Origin: an uncultured Clostridia bacterium
GTDB lineage: Bacteria; Bacillota; Clostridia; Christensenellales; CAG-314
Reading direction: 5' to 3'
Assembly: GCA_934230325.1 (NCBI GenBank)
Contig: CAKQEP010000010.1
Span: forward strand, 1-64,000
DNA: 64,000 nt
Part shown: positions 43,577 through 52,288 of the stretch, one piece after another
Numbering within the stretch: the stretch's first letter is position 1
How the letters are laid out: every line of letters begins with the position of its first letter
Position numbers and translations under genes: made by a program
Notes under the pieces: model-generated
What the model was told of the DNA's origin: nothing
Seen by the model: the letters and a program-made list of their open reading frames with translations, nothing else
The model's database searches: none

Positions 43577-44431
43577 ATGAAGATTTGTAAAATTTGCGGA
43601 GAACGCAACCCTGCGGAAAACAATTTTTGTCAGAACTGCGGCGGCAAAGAGTTTGAGTTACCTTTGACGCCGGAAGTAAAGTGTCCGCGTTGCGGCGCAA
43701 AATGCGACAGTCTGTATACGCACTGCACAAATTGCGGCTGTGAGTTAAACACGCCGCAAACCGTTGTCGCAGAGCCCGTTTTGCCTTCTTTTGGCGGCGG
43801 CGTCGCGGCGCAATCCGCAACGCAAACCGTATCGACGCCCCCCGTCACGGATACTTTTTCCTGTCCGTTTTGCGGCGGGCAAGTGTGTATTCAAGACGTG
43901 TTTTGCCCCGAGTGCGGCAAGGATATGTCGCAATACAACCTTCACAAAGTGGTAAAACGCAAAATCTGTCCGTTTTGCGGCAGACCAAACCAAATGACGG
44001 ATACTTATTGCAACTACTGTTTTTATCCGCTTGCAGACGCCGATACCGACGATTTTCAGCTGGATTACAAACAGACGACCGACCAAATCAAACACGCGTA
44101 TCTTCAATCGCCCACAAGCGCGAGAAAGACGATATGCAGCAACTGCGGCACGCTCAACGACGAGGACAGACAGTTTTGCGTAAAATGCGGTCTTAAACTT
44201 ACCGTCGACGTTCCAAAAGTTTATTGTTTTGTCTGCGGACAGGAAAACAAGCCCGACGCAGTGTATTGTACTTCTTGCAGACACCCGCTGTCGCCAAACC
44301 TTGCCAAAAAAATGGAGGAAGGGTGGCAGTGCGCCTGCGGCAACTTTAACGCAAACGACGATGCGTATTGTACGGAATGCGGCAGACCTAAAGGCTCGGC
44401 AACTACCCCGTGCGAGGAGGAGAACAAATGA
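43577..44431 (+). CDS. Protein with seven tandem zinc ribbons
   Basis: 284 residues carrying seven CxxC...CxxC ribbons in a row: CKICG/CQNCG, CPRCG/CTNCG, CPFCG/CPECG, CPFCG/CNYC, CSNCG/CVKCG, CFVCG/CTSC and CACG/CTECG. All four ligands are present in most; the last starts CAC rather than CxxC. No membrane helix and no signal peptide, so cytosolic. Overlaps the next gene, a zinc-ribbon membrane protein, by ATGA. Zinc-ribbon arrays of this kind are common in Bacillota but uncharacterised; scaffolding of protein or RNA is a guess. Confidence 0.85.
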   Translation: MKICKICGERNPAENNFCQNCGGKEFELPLTPEVKCPRCGAKCDSLYTHCTNCGCELNTPQTVVAEPVLPSFGGGVAAQSATQTVSTPPVTDTFSCPFCGGQVCIQDVFCPECGKDMSQYNLHKVVKRKICPFCGRPNQMTDTYCNYCFYPLADADTDDFQLDYKQTTDQIKHAYLQSPTSARKTICSNCGTLNDEDRQFCVKCGLKLTVDVPKVYCFVCGQENKPDAVYCTSCRHPLSPNLAKKMEEGWQCACGNFNANDDAYCTECGRPKGSATTPCEEENK

Positions 44432-45387
44432 ACAACTCCAACAACTTTAACGTGTGCGAAAAATGCGGTACCGCCAACCCCATAGTTGCAAAGTACTGCT
44501 ATCAATGCGGAGCGCACTTACGCACTCCGGAAGACCCCATCGTGTGCGCAAAATGCGGCACGGTAAACAGCGGCGCGGCAAGATTTTGCAAGTTTTGCGG
44601 CACAAAACTTTATCGCGGCGGCAGCATAAAAATCTGCCCCCGTTGCAACCACACTGTGGCGGGCGACGCCGTAGTGTGCGACAGATGTCACTTTGAATTT
44701 GCAACGTCAACGCTTAATCCCGCCGTCGGACAGTTGCCGTCACCGCAAACCGCAGGCAACGCGGCAGACGCGGCGGCAGACAAAAACGCCGTTGCCGCAA
44801 CCAAAACCGCCAAAAAAACCAAATCAAGCAAGGGCGGCGCGCGGTTTGGCGGGTTTGTAATGTTTGTTCTGTTTGCCGCCTTTATCTACTTGCTCGTCGG
44901 GTGGGTTAAAATATTCAAGGAAAACTGGATAAACAACTACCACTTGTGCTTGTTTACCGAGTCGGGCGCCGCCTTTACGGGATTTTCCTTTACGACTACG
45001 GTCATACAAACGGTAAAAAGCGGCGGACTTGCCTCTCTGCCGATATGGAAGTATATAGTAGGCAGCGTGTTTATTTTGGCAGGACTGACGGCAGTCATCG
45101 CGCTTTTGGTAAACTTTTTCCGCATTTTTGGCGGAAAACTCGCTAAAAAAGCCGTTTGGTGGTACTTTATAATAGCGATAATATCGGGAATTGCGGCGGC
45201 AATGTTTGCGCTGTCAAATCTCAGCAACGGCGTAGGCTCGTTTTTGAGAAATTTGTTGGGAATAACCCCCAACGTTACGATGTGCCTCGTAGTCTATATC
45301 ATTCCCGTATTTTATCTCGTAGCCTTTTTGATTTCCGTCGCTATGCGCCGCAAAAAGGAAGACGTCGTAATGGACCTTAAACGCTAA
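44428..45387 (+). CDS. Zinc-ribbon membrane protein
   Basis: 319 residues from the ATG at 44428 (GAGGAG upstream; the stop of the previous gene overlaps). Three N-terminal zinc ribbons (CEKCG/CYQCG, CAKCG/CKFCG, CPRC/CDRC), a Ala/Lys-rich linker, then four membrane helices (FVMFVLFAAFIYLLVGWV, VFILAGLTAVIALLV, WWYFIIAIISGIAAAMFAL, VVYIIPVFYLVAFLI). The ribbon end is cytosolic if topology follows the basic linker. Coupled to the seven-ribbon protein, suggesting a membrane-tethered complex. Function unknown. Confidence 0.82.
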   Translation: MNNSNNFNVCEKCGTANPIVAKYCYQCGAHLRTPEDPIVCAKCGTVNSGAARFCKFCGTKLYRGGSIKICPRCNHTVAGDAVVCDRCHFEFATSTLNPAVGQLPSPQTAGNAADAAADKNAVAATKTAKKTKSSKGGARFGGFVMFVLFAAFIYLLVGWVKIFKENWINNYHLCLFTESGAAFTGFSFTTTVIQTVKSGGLASLPIWKYIVGSVFILAGLTAVIALLVNFFRIFGGKLAKKAVWWYFIIAIISGIAAAMFALSNLSNGVGSFLRNLLGITPNVTMCLVVYIIPVFYLVAFLISVAMRRKKEDVVMDLKR

Positions 45388-45535
45388 AAAGCCAAAAAAG
45401 TTAATCCGACAGACAAAAAAGCAACCACAGCAAACAAAAGTCAATCACGGCAAACAAAAAGCAATAGCAATACACAAAAAAGCAAGCGGCGTGACTTAAA
45501 GCGGAGTTTATCCCCCTTTTACACGCCCTAAAACA

Positions 45536-45561
45536 GCGGCAAAAAAGTATGGTTTTGCCGC
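45536..45561. promoter_or_regulatory. Inverted repeat over the alaS -35 box
   Basis: GCGGCAAAA (45536-45544) and TTTTGCCGC (45553-45561), 8-nt loop. The right arm covers the -35 hexamer. No U-run follows in the plus direction, so an operator is more likely than a terminator. Confidence 0.5.
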
Positions 45562-45582
45562 AAAAAACATTAACGGTATAAA
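45555..45582 (+). promoter_or_regulatory. Promoter of alaS
   Basis: TTGCCG (45555-45560) and TATAAA (45577-45582) with 16-nt spacing. The leader contains a small hairpin GACCGA/TCGGTC (45596-45614). No T-box (AGGGTGG) motif is present. Confidence 0.6.
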
Positions 45583-45633
45583 AATATTTTGACAGGACCG
45601 ATATTTTGTCGGTCTTGTTTAAAGAGGAAAAAT

Positions 45634-47427
45634 ATGAAGAACATCACAAGCAAATATTTGAGAGAAACCTTTTTGAAGTTTTTTGAAGAGCGCGGACACG
45701 CCGTGATAAGCAGCGCGAGCCTTATTCCGGAAAACGATCCGTCGGTATTGTTTACCACTGCGGGAATGCATCCGCTTATCCCCTTTCTTATGGGACAAAA
45801 GCACCCTAAGGGCGTGCGACTTGCCGACGTTCAAAAGTGTATCCGCACGGGCGACATCGACGAAGTAGGCGACGCGGGACACTGCACCTTTTTTGAAATG
45901 TTGGGAAACTGGTCGTTGGGCGACTACTTTAAAGAACAATCGATAAAATGGAGTTTTGAGTTTTTGACAAGCCCAAAGTATCTCGGTCTTGACAAAAACC
46001 GTCTTGCCGTATCGGTGTTTGCGGGAGACGAGGACTGCGCGCGCGACGAGGAAAGCGCACGCGTTTGGAAAGAATGCGGAATCCCCGAAAACAAAATATT
46101 TTATCTTCCCAAAAAGAACAACTGGTGGATAGCCGGTACGACAGGACCGTGCGGAAGCGATACGGAAATCTTTTGGGATACGGGCAAAAAGCCTTGCCAC
46201 GACGGTTGCGGACCTGACTGCGACTGCGGAAAATATCTCGAAATTTGGAACAACGTTTTTATGCAGTTCAACAAACTTCCCGACGGCAGTTATGAGTCGT
46301 TGTCGCAAAAAAACGTAGATACGGGTATGGGTTTGGAGCGCACGGTTTGCGTTCTCAACGGGTTTGACAGCGTTTACGAAACCGACGTTTTTAAGCCTGC
46401 AATCCAAAAAATAGAAGAGTTGAGCGGCAAAAAGTACGGCGGCGGCGACGACTTAACGACGCGCGCAATGCGGATTATTGCCGACCACGTGCGTAGCGCA
46501 GTGTTTTTGTTGGGCGACACGATGGGAATCACGCCGAGCAACGTCGATCAAGGGTACGTTTTGCGTAGGCTCATCAGACGCGCCGTTCGTTTTGGCAGAG
46601 ACGTCGGTTTAAACAACGGCGACCTTACCAAAGTTGCGGAAGTTTACGTCCAAATTTACAAGGACGTGTATCCGGAGCTCGAGGTAAACCACGCGAGAAT
46701 CGTTGACGAGTTGAACAAGGAAGAAGAAAAGTTTCTCCGCACTCTCGTCGGCGGCGAAAAAGAGTTCAACCGCATAGTAGACAAACTGGAAGGCAACGTG
46801 ATTGACGGCGCGACGGCGTTCCGCCTTTACGACACTTACGGTTTTCCCGTAGAAATGACGACGGAGTTGGCAAAGGAAAGAGGTCTTAAAGTAGACAAAG
46901 ACGGTTTTGACCAAAAATACGCAGAACACCAAAAACTCAGCCACGACGCGAGCGGGCAACGCTTTAAGGGCGGTCTTGCCGACAGCGGTCAGGCGACAAC
47001 TTTTTTGCATACTGCGACGCACTTGTTGCAAGCAAGCCTTCGCAAAATTTTGGGTGAGGAAGTTAAACAGCGCGGCAGCAACATTACGCCGGAACGCTTG
47101 CGGTTTGACTTTTCTTTCCACCGCCCTATGACGCAGGAAGAAATCAAACAGACGGAAGATTTGGTAAATCAAGCGATACAACGCAAAATTCCCGTCGTAT
47201 GCGAGGAAATGCCCATAGAAGAAGCCAAAAAACGCGGCGCAATGGGACTTTTTGGCGATAAATACGGCGAAATCGTCAAGGTATACACCATCGGCGACGT
47301 ATCGATGGAAATGTGCGGCGGTCCGCACGCGCAAAACACGGGCGACTTGGGCAAGTTTGTAATAACAAAAGAGCAATCCAGCAGCAGCGGCGTAAGGCGC
47401 ATCAAAGCCGAACTCAAAAGAGATTAA
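45634..47427 (+). CDS. alaS: Alanyl-tRNA synthetase, shortened form
   Basis: 597 residues from the ATG after AAAGAGG; typical bacterial AlaRS has about 870. Catalytic core intact: RETFLKFFEERGH, TTAGMHPLIPFLMG, TFFEMLGNWS, GLER. Editing-site ligands are present (HTATH near residue 459, CGGPH near 560). Two parts are missing: the beta-barrel segment that normally precedes the editing site and carries an AESGGQ-like motif (the chain goes straight from QRFKGGLADSGQ to the editing helix), and the whole C-terminal C-Ala/DHHA1 domain. The frame is clean and the end is at a natural stop, so this looks like a stable short type rather than a broken gene. Confidence 0.92.
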   Translation: MKNITSKYLRETFLKFFEERGHAVISSASLIPENDPSVLFTTAGMHPLIPFLMGQKHPKGVRLADVQKCIRTGDIDEVGDAGHCTFFEMLGNWSLGDYFKEQSIKWSFEFLTSPKYLGLDKNRLAVSVFAGDEDCARDEESARVWKECGIPENKIFYLPKKNNWWIAGTTGPCGSDTEIFWDTGKKPCHDGCGPDCDCGKYLEIWNNVFMQFNKLPDGSYESLSQKNVDTGMGLERTVCVLNGFDSVYETDVFKPAIQKIEELSGKKYGGGDDLTTRAMRIIADHVRSAVFLLGDTMGITPSNVDQGYVLRRLIRRAVRFGRDVGLNNGDLTKVAEVYVQIYKDVYPELEVNHARIVDELNKEEEKFLRTLVGGEKEFNRIVDKLEGNVIDGATAFRLYDTYGFPVEMTTELAKERGLKVDKDGFDQKYAEHQKLSHDASGQRFKGGLADSGQATTFLHTATHLLQASLRKILGEEVKQRGSNITPERLRFDFSFHRPMTQEEIKQTEDLVNQAIQRKIPVVCEEMPIEEAKKRGAMGLFGDKYGEIVKVYTIGDVSMEMCGGPHAQNTGDLGKFVITKEQSSSSGVRRIKAELKRD

Positions 47428-47444
47428 ACCGCACCCCAACCAAA

Positions 47445-47800
47445 GCACCCGCGTGCGATTGTCAAAAGCGAGGAGCGATTTTTTAACTTTGATAAAACTA
47501 AAACCCGTCAAAATGCAAGCATTTTGACGGGTTTTTAGGGTACTGCCATTGCAAATTTTTTCCTCATAATGACAAGTAAAAACACCTGCGCTCGGGTATA
47601 AAGGTATTACTTTATACATTATAAGTAGTAGGTACTTTAAAGCGGCTATCGTTAAATTGTCATTGCGAAGCGTAAATTTTTGGCTTTTTTAAATCTAACC
47701 TTAATAAATAAAAATTTACGCTGTGGCAATCGCACGGAAGTGTACCTTGTGCAGACGGAAGTATTGATACGCTTATTATTAAATGCATATAGGTTTATTT
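47445..47800. repeat. Mosaic repeat block 7
   Basis: After alaS: a module arm (GAGGAGCGATTTTTTAA, 47469-47486), the head hairpin without its body (47500-47536), half of an AAAAATTTGC-type module (about 47548-47576) and a complete AAGCGTAAATTTTT-type module (47659-47731). Confidence 0.82.
47500..47536 (+). terminator. Near-perfect palindromic hairpin after alaS
   Basis: AAACCCGTCAAAATGC (47501-47516) pairs fully with GCATTTTGACGGGTTT (47519-47534) around a 2-nt centre; a few T residues follow on the plus strand. It is the head stem of the structured element used alone, and may serve as the alaS terminator. Confidence 0.55.
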
Positions 47801-47962
47801 TAATTGAGTTAACTTTTGTTTTGTTTTGAGTTGGTTTTTAATTGTTTTGAGTTAATGTTTTAGCCTTTTTGCGTTGATTTTTACTCTTTTTGAGTTAAGA
47901 TTTTACTTTTTTGAGTTAACGTTTTACCCCTTTTGAGTTAACTTTTTTGCGAGTTGATTTTT
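47801..47962. repeat. Degenerate 21-22-bp tandem array between alaS and gltX
   Basis: About eight imperfect units built on TTTTGAGTTAA plus a T-rich tail (for example GTTTTGAGTTAATG, TTTTTGAGTTAAG, CTTTTGAGTTAAC). It runs up to the gltX stop codon. No coding potential. Confidence 0.75.
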
Positions 47963-49412
47963 ACTCGGATTTGGCAAGCAGGTCGGTAGCAAAGTCCATA
48001 CGACGCAAAGTTTCTTGTTTGCCCAAAAGTTGAGCGAGTTCCGTTGCGCCGCCCGGCGTACTTGCCTGACCGCTGATTGCGACGCGCATCGGCCACAGCA
48101 ACGCGCTGTTTTTGTATCCGTTTTTGCTTGCGGCGTCCACCAACGCGGCATAGAGCGCGTCGTTTGTCCATTCCGAAACGCCCAGCAAGGCGGCTTTTGC
48201 GATAGGCAGCGTTGTTTTTGCCACTTCCTTACTGCTTTTTTGTTTGGAATTTTCAAACAATTCGAGGTCAAACTCGCCGTATTCTTCCAAAAAGTTGACC
48301 TTTTGAGGGATTTCCGTCAACGCTTCTACCCTGCTTTGGATAAGGGGGCATATTTTTGCGTAGTCGTACTTGCCCGCCACCTTACTTTTGTCAAGGTAAG
48401 GGGTGGCAATGCGCAAAAATTCTTCCGCAGTCAACTCTTTGATATACAAACCGTTAAGCCATTTGAGTTTGGTTTCGTCAAAAATGGCGGGGGAGCGGTT
48501 TATGCCTTCCAGCCCAAATAGTTGTTTGAGTTGCTCGAAGGACATTTTTTCCATATTATTCTTGGGTGACCAACCGAGCAGTGCGATATAGTTGATTATC
48601 GCGTCTTTAAGGTAACCTTTGTTTATCAAATCTTCATAACTCGCCGCGCCGTCGCGTTTGCTGAGTTTGTGTTGGCTGTCCCGCATAATGGGCGGCATAT
48701 GAACGTACAGCGGTCTTTCCCACCCAAACGCGTCGTACAGCAAGTTGTATTTTGGCGTACTCGTAAGGTATTCCGTGCCGCGCATAACGACGTTTATACC
48801 CATCAAGTGGTCGTCTACGACGTTTGCAAAGTTGTAAGTAGGCATACCGTCCGATTTGATGAGGATATTATCTTCCAGTTCTTCGTTTTTGACGGTTATT
48901 TCTCCAAACACCGCGTCGCAATAACTGCTTTCGCCCGTTGTCGGCATATTTTGTCTAATAACCCACGACTCGCCAGCCGCCAGCCGCCGTTTGACTTCTT
49001 CCTTTGGCAAGTTTAGGCAATGCTTGTCGTATTTGCGCGCGCCGTTTACGTCGGGAAGGTTTTCCAACCGCTCTTTGTCGCAAAAACAGTAATACGCTGC
49101 GCCTTTTTCCACCAAAATTTCCGCATACTTCAAATATTCGTTTTTGCGTTGGCTCTGAATATAAGGTCCGTAATCGCCGCCGACGTCGGGCCCTTCGTCA
49201 TAAAACAAACCCGCTTCCTTCATCGTGTCGAGAATGTTTTTAACGCTGTCTTTTACAAGACGCCCCTGATCGGTGTCTTCTATTCTCAAAATAAATTTTC
49301 CGCCTGTTTTTTTGGCGTAGAGATAACTATAAAGCGCGGTACGCAACCCGCCTATATGCAAATATCCGGTAGGGCTTGGCGCAAACCTTGTCCTTACTTG
49401 TTTGTCCGTCAT
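47961..49412 (-). CDS. gltX: Glutamyl-tRNA synthetase
   Basis: 483 residues. Class I motifs APSPTGYLHIGGLRTALY and KLSKRDGA, plus the DTDQ region (RIEDTDQGRL) typical of bacterial GluRS. Charges tRNA-Glu. Last gene of a coupled parB-metG-gltX run, 13 nt after the metG stop. AAAGGA ribosome site. Faces alaS tail to tail across a 533-bp repeat-filled gap. Confidence 0.96.
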   Translation of the reverse strand: MTDKQVRTRFAPSPTGYLHIGGLRTALYSYLYAKKTGGKFILRIEDTDQGRLVKDSVKNILDTMKEAGLFYDEGPDVGGDYGPYIQSQRKNEYLKYAEILVEKGAAYYCFCDKERLENLPDVNGARKYDKHCLNLPKEEVKRRLAAGESWVIRQNMPTTGESSYCDAVFGEITVKNEELEDNILIKSDGMPTYNFANVVDDHLMGINVVMRGTEYLTSTPKYNLLYDAFGWERPLYVHMPPIMRDSQHKLSKRDGAASYEDLINKGYLKDAIINYIALLGWSPKNNMEKMSFEQLKQLFGLEGINRSPAIFDETKLKWLNGLYIKELTAEEFLRIATPYLDKSKVAGKYDYAKICPLIQSRVEALTEIPQKVNFLEEYGEFDLELFENSKQKSSKEVAKTTLPIAKAALLGVSEWTNDALYAALVDAASKNGYKNSALLWPMRVAISGQASTPGGATELAQLLGKQETLRRMDFATDLLAKSE

Positions 49413-49425
49413 ATCAAAATCCTTT

Positions 49426-51057
49426 TTACGCTATTTTTTCTAATTCTGCCAACTCTTTATTAACGTTTAAGCGGTTGAACATATTTTCGCCTTTATTTAC
49501 CGTCGTACCCGCCTGTATCAAGCCAAACCGTTGCGCGTCGTCAAAGTTGTCGGGAACTTTACCGAGTCCCAACCTATCAAAAATTCCCTGCGCGGTTTGC
49601 GGCAAAAACGGGGACAACAGCGTAGCGATGATACGCAAACTTTCCGCAAGGCAATACAAAACCGTCTTTAATCTGTCGCGTTGGCTCTCGTCTTTTGCGA
49701 GCGACCACGGCGTTGTTTCGTCGATATATTTGTTTGCTCTAAACACGCACGCAAAAATTTCCGCCATAGCGACAGGCATATCCAAGCCGTCTACTGCGGC
49801 GCGAACCTTTTTAAGGCACCCTTCCATCGTAGCGACGAGGTCTTTGTCAACCGACAAAAACTCGCCTTTTTGGGGAATTTTTCCGTCAAAGTACTGCGTA
49901 ATCATAGCGGTAGTGCGGCTCACGAGATTGCCTAAACTATTGCACAAATCCGCATTATAGCGGTTGAGCAAAGATTCCGTCGTGTACACGCCGTCGTTTC
50001 CGAAAGGAACTTCTCTCAAAAGGTAATATCTTATCGCGTCAAGACCGTAGCGGTTGACCAAGAAGTACGGGTCAACGACGTTGCCTTTGGACTTGCTCAT
50101 TTTGTCGCCGCCAAACAGCAACCAGCCGTGTCCAAAAACCTGTTTTGGCGTAGGAATATCCAACGCCATAAGCAACGCCGGCCAAATGACGGCGTGAAAC
50201 CTTACGATTTCCTTAGCCATCATATGAACGTCGGCAGGCCAGTACTTTTTAAACAAACTGTCGTCGTCGCTGCCGTAGCCCAAAGCGGTAATGTAGTTGG
50301 ACAGCGCGTCCACCCAAACGTAAATGCTGTGTTTTTGGTCAAACGGAACGGGAACTCCCCACGTTACGCTCGTGCGGCTCACCGCCAAGTCCTGCAAACC
50401 CGTTTTGATAAAGTTGTTTACCATTTCATTAACGCGGGATTTAGGCAACAAAAACTCGGGATTTTCCTCATAAAGTTTAAGCAATCTGTCAGAATACTTG
50501 GAAAGGCGGAAAAAATAACTTTCTTCCTTTGCTTTTACCACTTCTCTGTGGCAGTCGGGGCATTTCCCGTCTTGAAGTTGGCTGTTTGTCCAAAAAGACT
50601 CGCAAGGACTGCAATACCAACCTTCGTACTCGGCTTTATAAATATCGCCTTTTTGGTACAGTTGCGTAAATATTTTCTGCACGGCTTTTTCGTGGTAGTC
50701 GTCGGTGGTGCGGATAAATTTGTCATAACTTATATCCATCAACTTCCAAAGATTTTTGATGTCGACGTTGAGTTTGTCCACAAATTCTTTGGGGGAATAC
50801 CCGTTGTCTTCCGCGCGTTTCGCTATGTTTTGACCGTGTTCGTCCGTACCCGTCAAAAAGAATACGTCGTACCCGTCCATACGCTTAAAGCGGGCTATGC
50901 TGTCGCAAATGACGGTGGTATAACAATGCCCTAAATGAAGTTTGCCGCTGCTGTAATACAACGGCGTTGTTATATAAAAGGTCTTTTTTTGGTTGTCGTT
51001 TTTTGTTTGGTCTTTTTTTGTTTCGCTGTTTATTTCGTTGTTTATTATATCGTTCAT
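49426..51057 (-). CDS. metG: Methionyl-tRNA synthetase
   Basis: 543 residues. PLYYSSGKLHLGHCYTT (HIGH-type), GTDEHGQNIAK, a four-Cys zinc knuckle (CSPC...CPDC) and KMSKSKGN. Ends without the C-terminal EMAP/tRNA-binding domain found in longer forms. The first about 22 residues are a Lys/Asn-rich extension. Start overlaps the parB stop by ATGA, which couples a tRNA synthetase to the chromosome-partition gene. Confidence 0.96.
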   Translation of the reverse strand: MNDIINNEINSETKKDQTKNDNQKKTFYITTPLYYSSGKLHLGHCYTTVICDSIARFKRMDGYDVFFLTGTDEHGQNIAKRAEDNGYSPKEFVDKLNVDIKNLWKLMDISYDKFIRTTDDYHEKAVQKIFTQLYQKGDIYKAEYEGWYCSPCESFWTNSQLQDGKCPDCHREVVKAKEESYFFRLSKYSDRLLKLYEENPEFLLPKSRVNEMVNNFIKTGLQDLAVSRTSVTWGVPVPFDQKHSIYVWVDALSNYITALGYGSDDDSLFKKYWPADVHMMAKEIVRFHAVIWPALLMALDIPTPKQVFGHGWLLFGGDKMSKSKGNVVDPYFLVNRYGLDAIRYYLLREVPFGNDGVYTTESLLNRYNADLCNSLGNLVSRTTAMITQYFDGKIPQKGEFLSVDKDLVATMEGCLKKVRAAVDGLDMPVAMAEIFACVFRANKYIDETTPWSLAKDESQRDRLKTVLYCLAESLRIIATLLSPFLPQTAQGIFDRLGLGKVPDNFDDAQRFGLIQAGTTVNKGENMFNRLNVNKELAELEKIA

Positions 51058-52055
51058 TCGTCCAAACCGCCCTGCTTGTCAAAATTTTGTCGCCACGACC
51101 TGATGAGAGCGGTTATCCTGTCAAGGTCGTCCTTTGTGTAGTAGTCTATGTAAATTCTGCCCTTGTTTTCGTTGCCGATAGCAGAAACTTTTGTCGCAAA
51201 GCACCGTTGCATATTGCCTACGAGGTCTTTCAACTCCAAACTCGCTTCTTTTATGCGGTTGAGTTCCTGCGGTTTGGGGTTGAGATAATCGCGAACCTTT
51301 TTTTCGAGGTCGCGCACGGACATCTTGTTGTCGCACGCCTTTAAGGCAAGGGCAAGTTGGTCCTTTTTGTTTTCGATAACCACGAGAGCGCGCCCGTGAC
51401 CTGCCGACAACCTCCCGCTCTCTATCAAATCGAGAACTTTGTCGTCAAGCGACAACAACCGCAATGTGTTGGCTATTGCGCTGCGGCTCTTGCCTATGCG
51501 GTCGGCGGCGGCTTCCTGCGTCATGTTGAACTCGTCCATAAGTTGACGTATCGCGCGCGCCGCTTCTACGGGGTTGAGGTCCTCCCTTTGCAGGTTTTCT
51601 ATCAGAGAAATTTCTTTGATTTGCTGCGGGGTATAACTCTTTATGATTGCGGGAATAGAGGTCTTGCCCGCCATCTTGCTCGCCCTAAACCTTCTTTCAC
51701 CCGTGATTATCATGTAGCGCATGCCCATCTTTGTCACTACGATGGGCTGGATAATGCCGTGCATTCGTATGCTTTCCGCCAACTCGTTGAGCGCCTGCTC
51801 GTCAAAATTTTTGCGCGGCTGCTCGTAGTTGGGGTCTATATCGCGCAAGTCTATGTTGACGGCAGTAACTCCGTCTATATCGCCGTTTTGCCGCGCTTCC
51901 GCCAAAACCTGCTCTTTTGTGACGGCGGGTTTTTCTTTTTCTTCCGCCTTGATTTCTTTGGGGGAAGTCGGACGGGGAGGTATGCTGACGTCCAACTCGT
52001 TTATGCCCAACAACTCGGACAGCCCTCTGCCTAAACCTTTGTTTCTGTTTGCCAT
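51054..52055 (-). CDS. parB: Chromosome partitioning protein ParB (Spo0J)
   Basis: 333 residues from the ATG after GAGGAGG (an earlier in-frame ATG lacks a ribosome site). GLGRGLSELLG start, ParB N-domain with the GERRFRA CTP-binding box, central helix-turn-helix (MTQEAAADRIGKSRSAIANTL) and C-terminal dimer domain. Loads at parS near the origin and spreads as a clamp. No full parS was found in the window. Confidence 0.95.
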   Translation of the reverse strand: MANRNKGLGRGLSELLGINELDVSIPPRPTSPKEIKAEEKEKPAVTKEQVLAEARQNGDIDGVTAVNIDLRDIDPNYEQPRKNFDEQALNELAESIRMHGIIQPIVVTKMGMRYMIITGERRFRASKMAGKTSIPAIIKSYTPQQIKEISLIENLQREDLNPVEAARAIRQLMDEFNMTQEAAADRIGKSRSAIANTLRLLSLDDKVLDLIESGRLSAGHGRALVVIENKKDQLALALKACDNKMSVRDLEKKVRDYLNPKPQELNRIKEASLELKDLVGNMQRCFATKVSAIGNENKGRIYIDYYTKDDLDRITALIRSWRQNFDKQGGLDE

Positions 52056-52168
52056 TTTTTGCCTCCTCTTTATTTTTGTGACAAAATTAGGTTTTTGCCG
52101 CAAATCGGTATCTTTTTTTGATTTTGACTTGTTTTTTGAGGCGATTGCCTTTTGTTTAAAACCGCCTT

Positions 52169-52212
52169 TTTTGATTTTTTACTTTGCCGCTTTTGATTTT
52201 TCACTTTGCCGC
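52169..52212. repeat. 22-bp tandem duplication between parB and parA
   Basis: Two 22-bp units (starting TTTTGATTTTT, ending ACTTTGCCGC) at 52169-52190 and 52191-52212 differ at one base. Further degenerate repeats of CGCTATTTTTG follow to 52290, next to the parA stop codon. Confidence 0.85.
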
Positions 52213-52288
52213 TACGTCTCTATTTTTGCTGTGTCGTCGCTATGTCGCTAAATCGCTAATTCGCTATTTTTGCCGCGTCTCTATATCG

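Noticed and set aside
45388..45633. T-box riboswitch upstream of alaS
   Set aside because: No AGGGTGG-type T-box sequence or specifier stem could be found; only small hairpins are present.
45634..47427. alaS as a pseudogene truncated at the 3' end
   Set aside because: The frame is clean, the internal loss is in frame, the editing ligands are kept and the end is followed by ordinary intergenic sequence with no downstream C-Ala remnant.
47801..47962. CRISPR array
   Set aside because: Units are A/T-rich, degenerate and directly adjacent with no unique spacers, and no cas gene is nearby.
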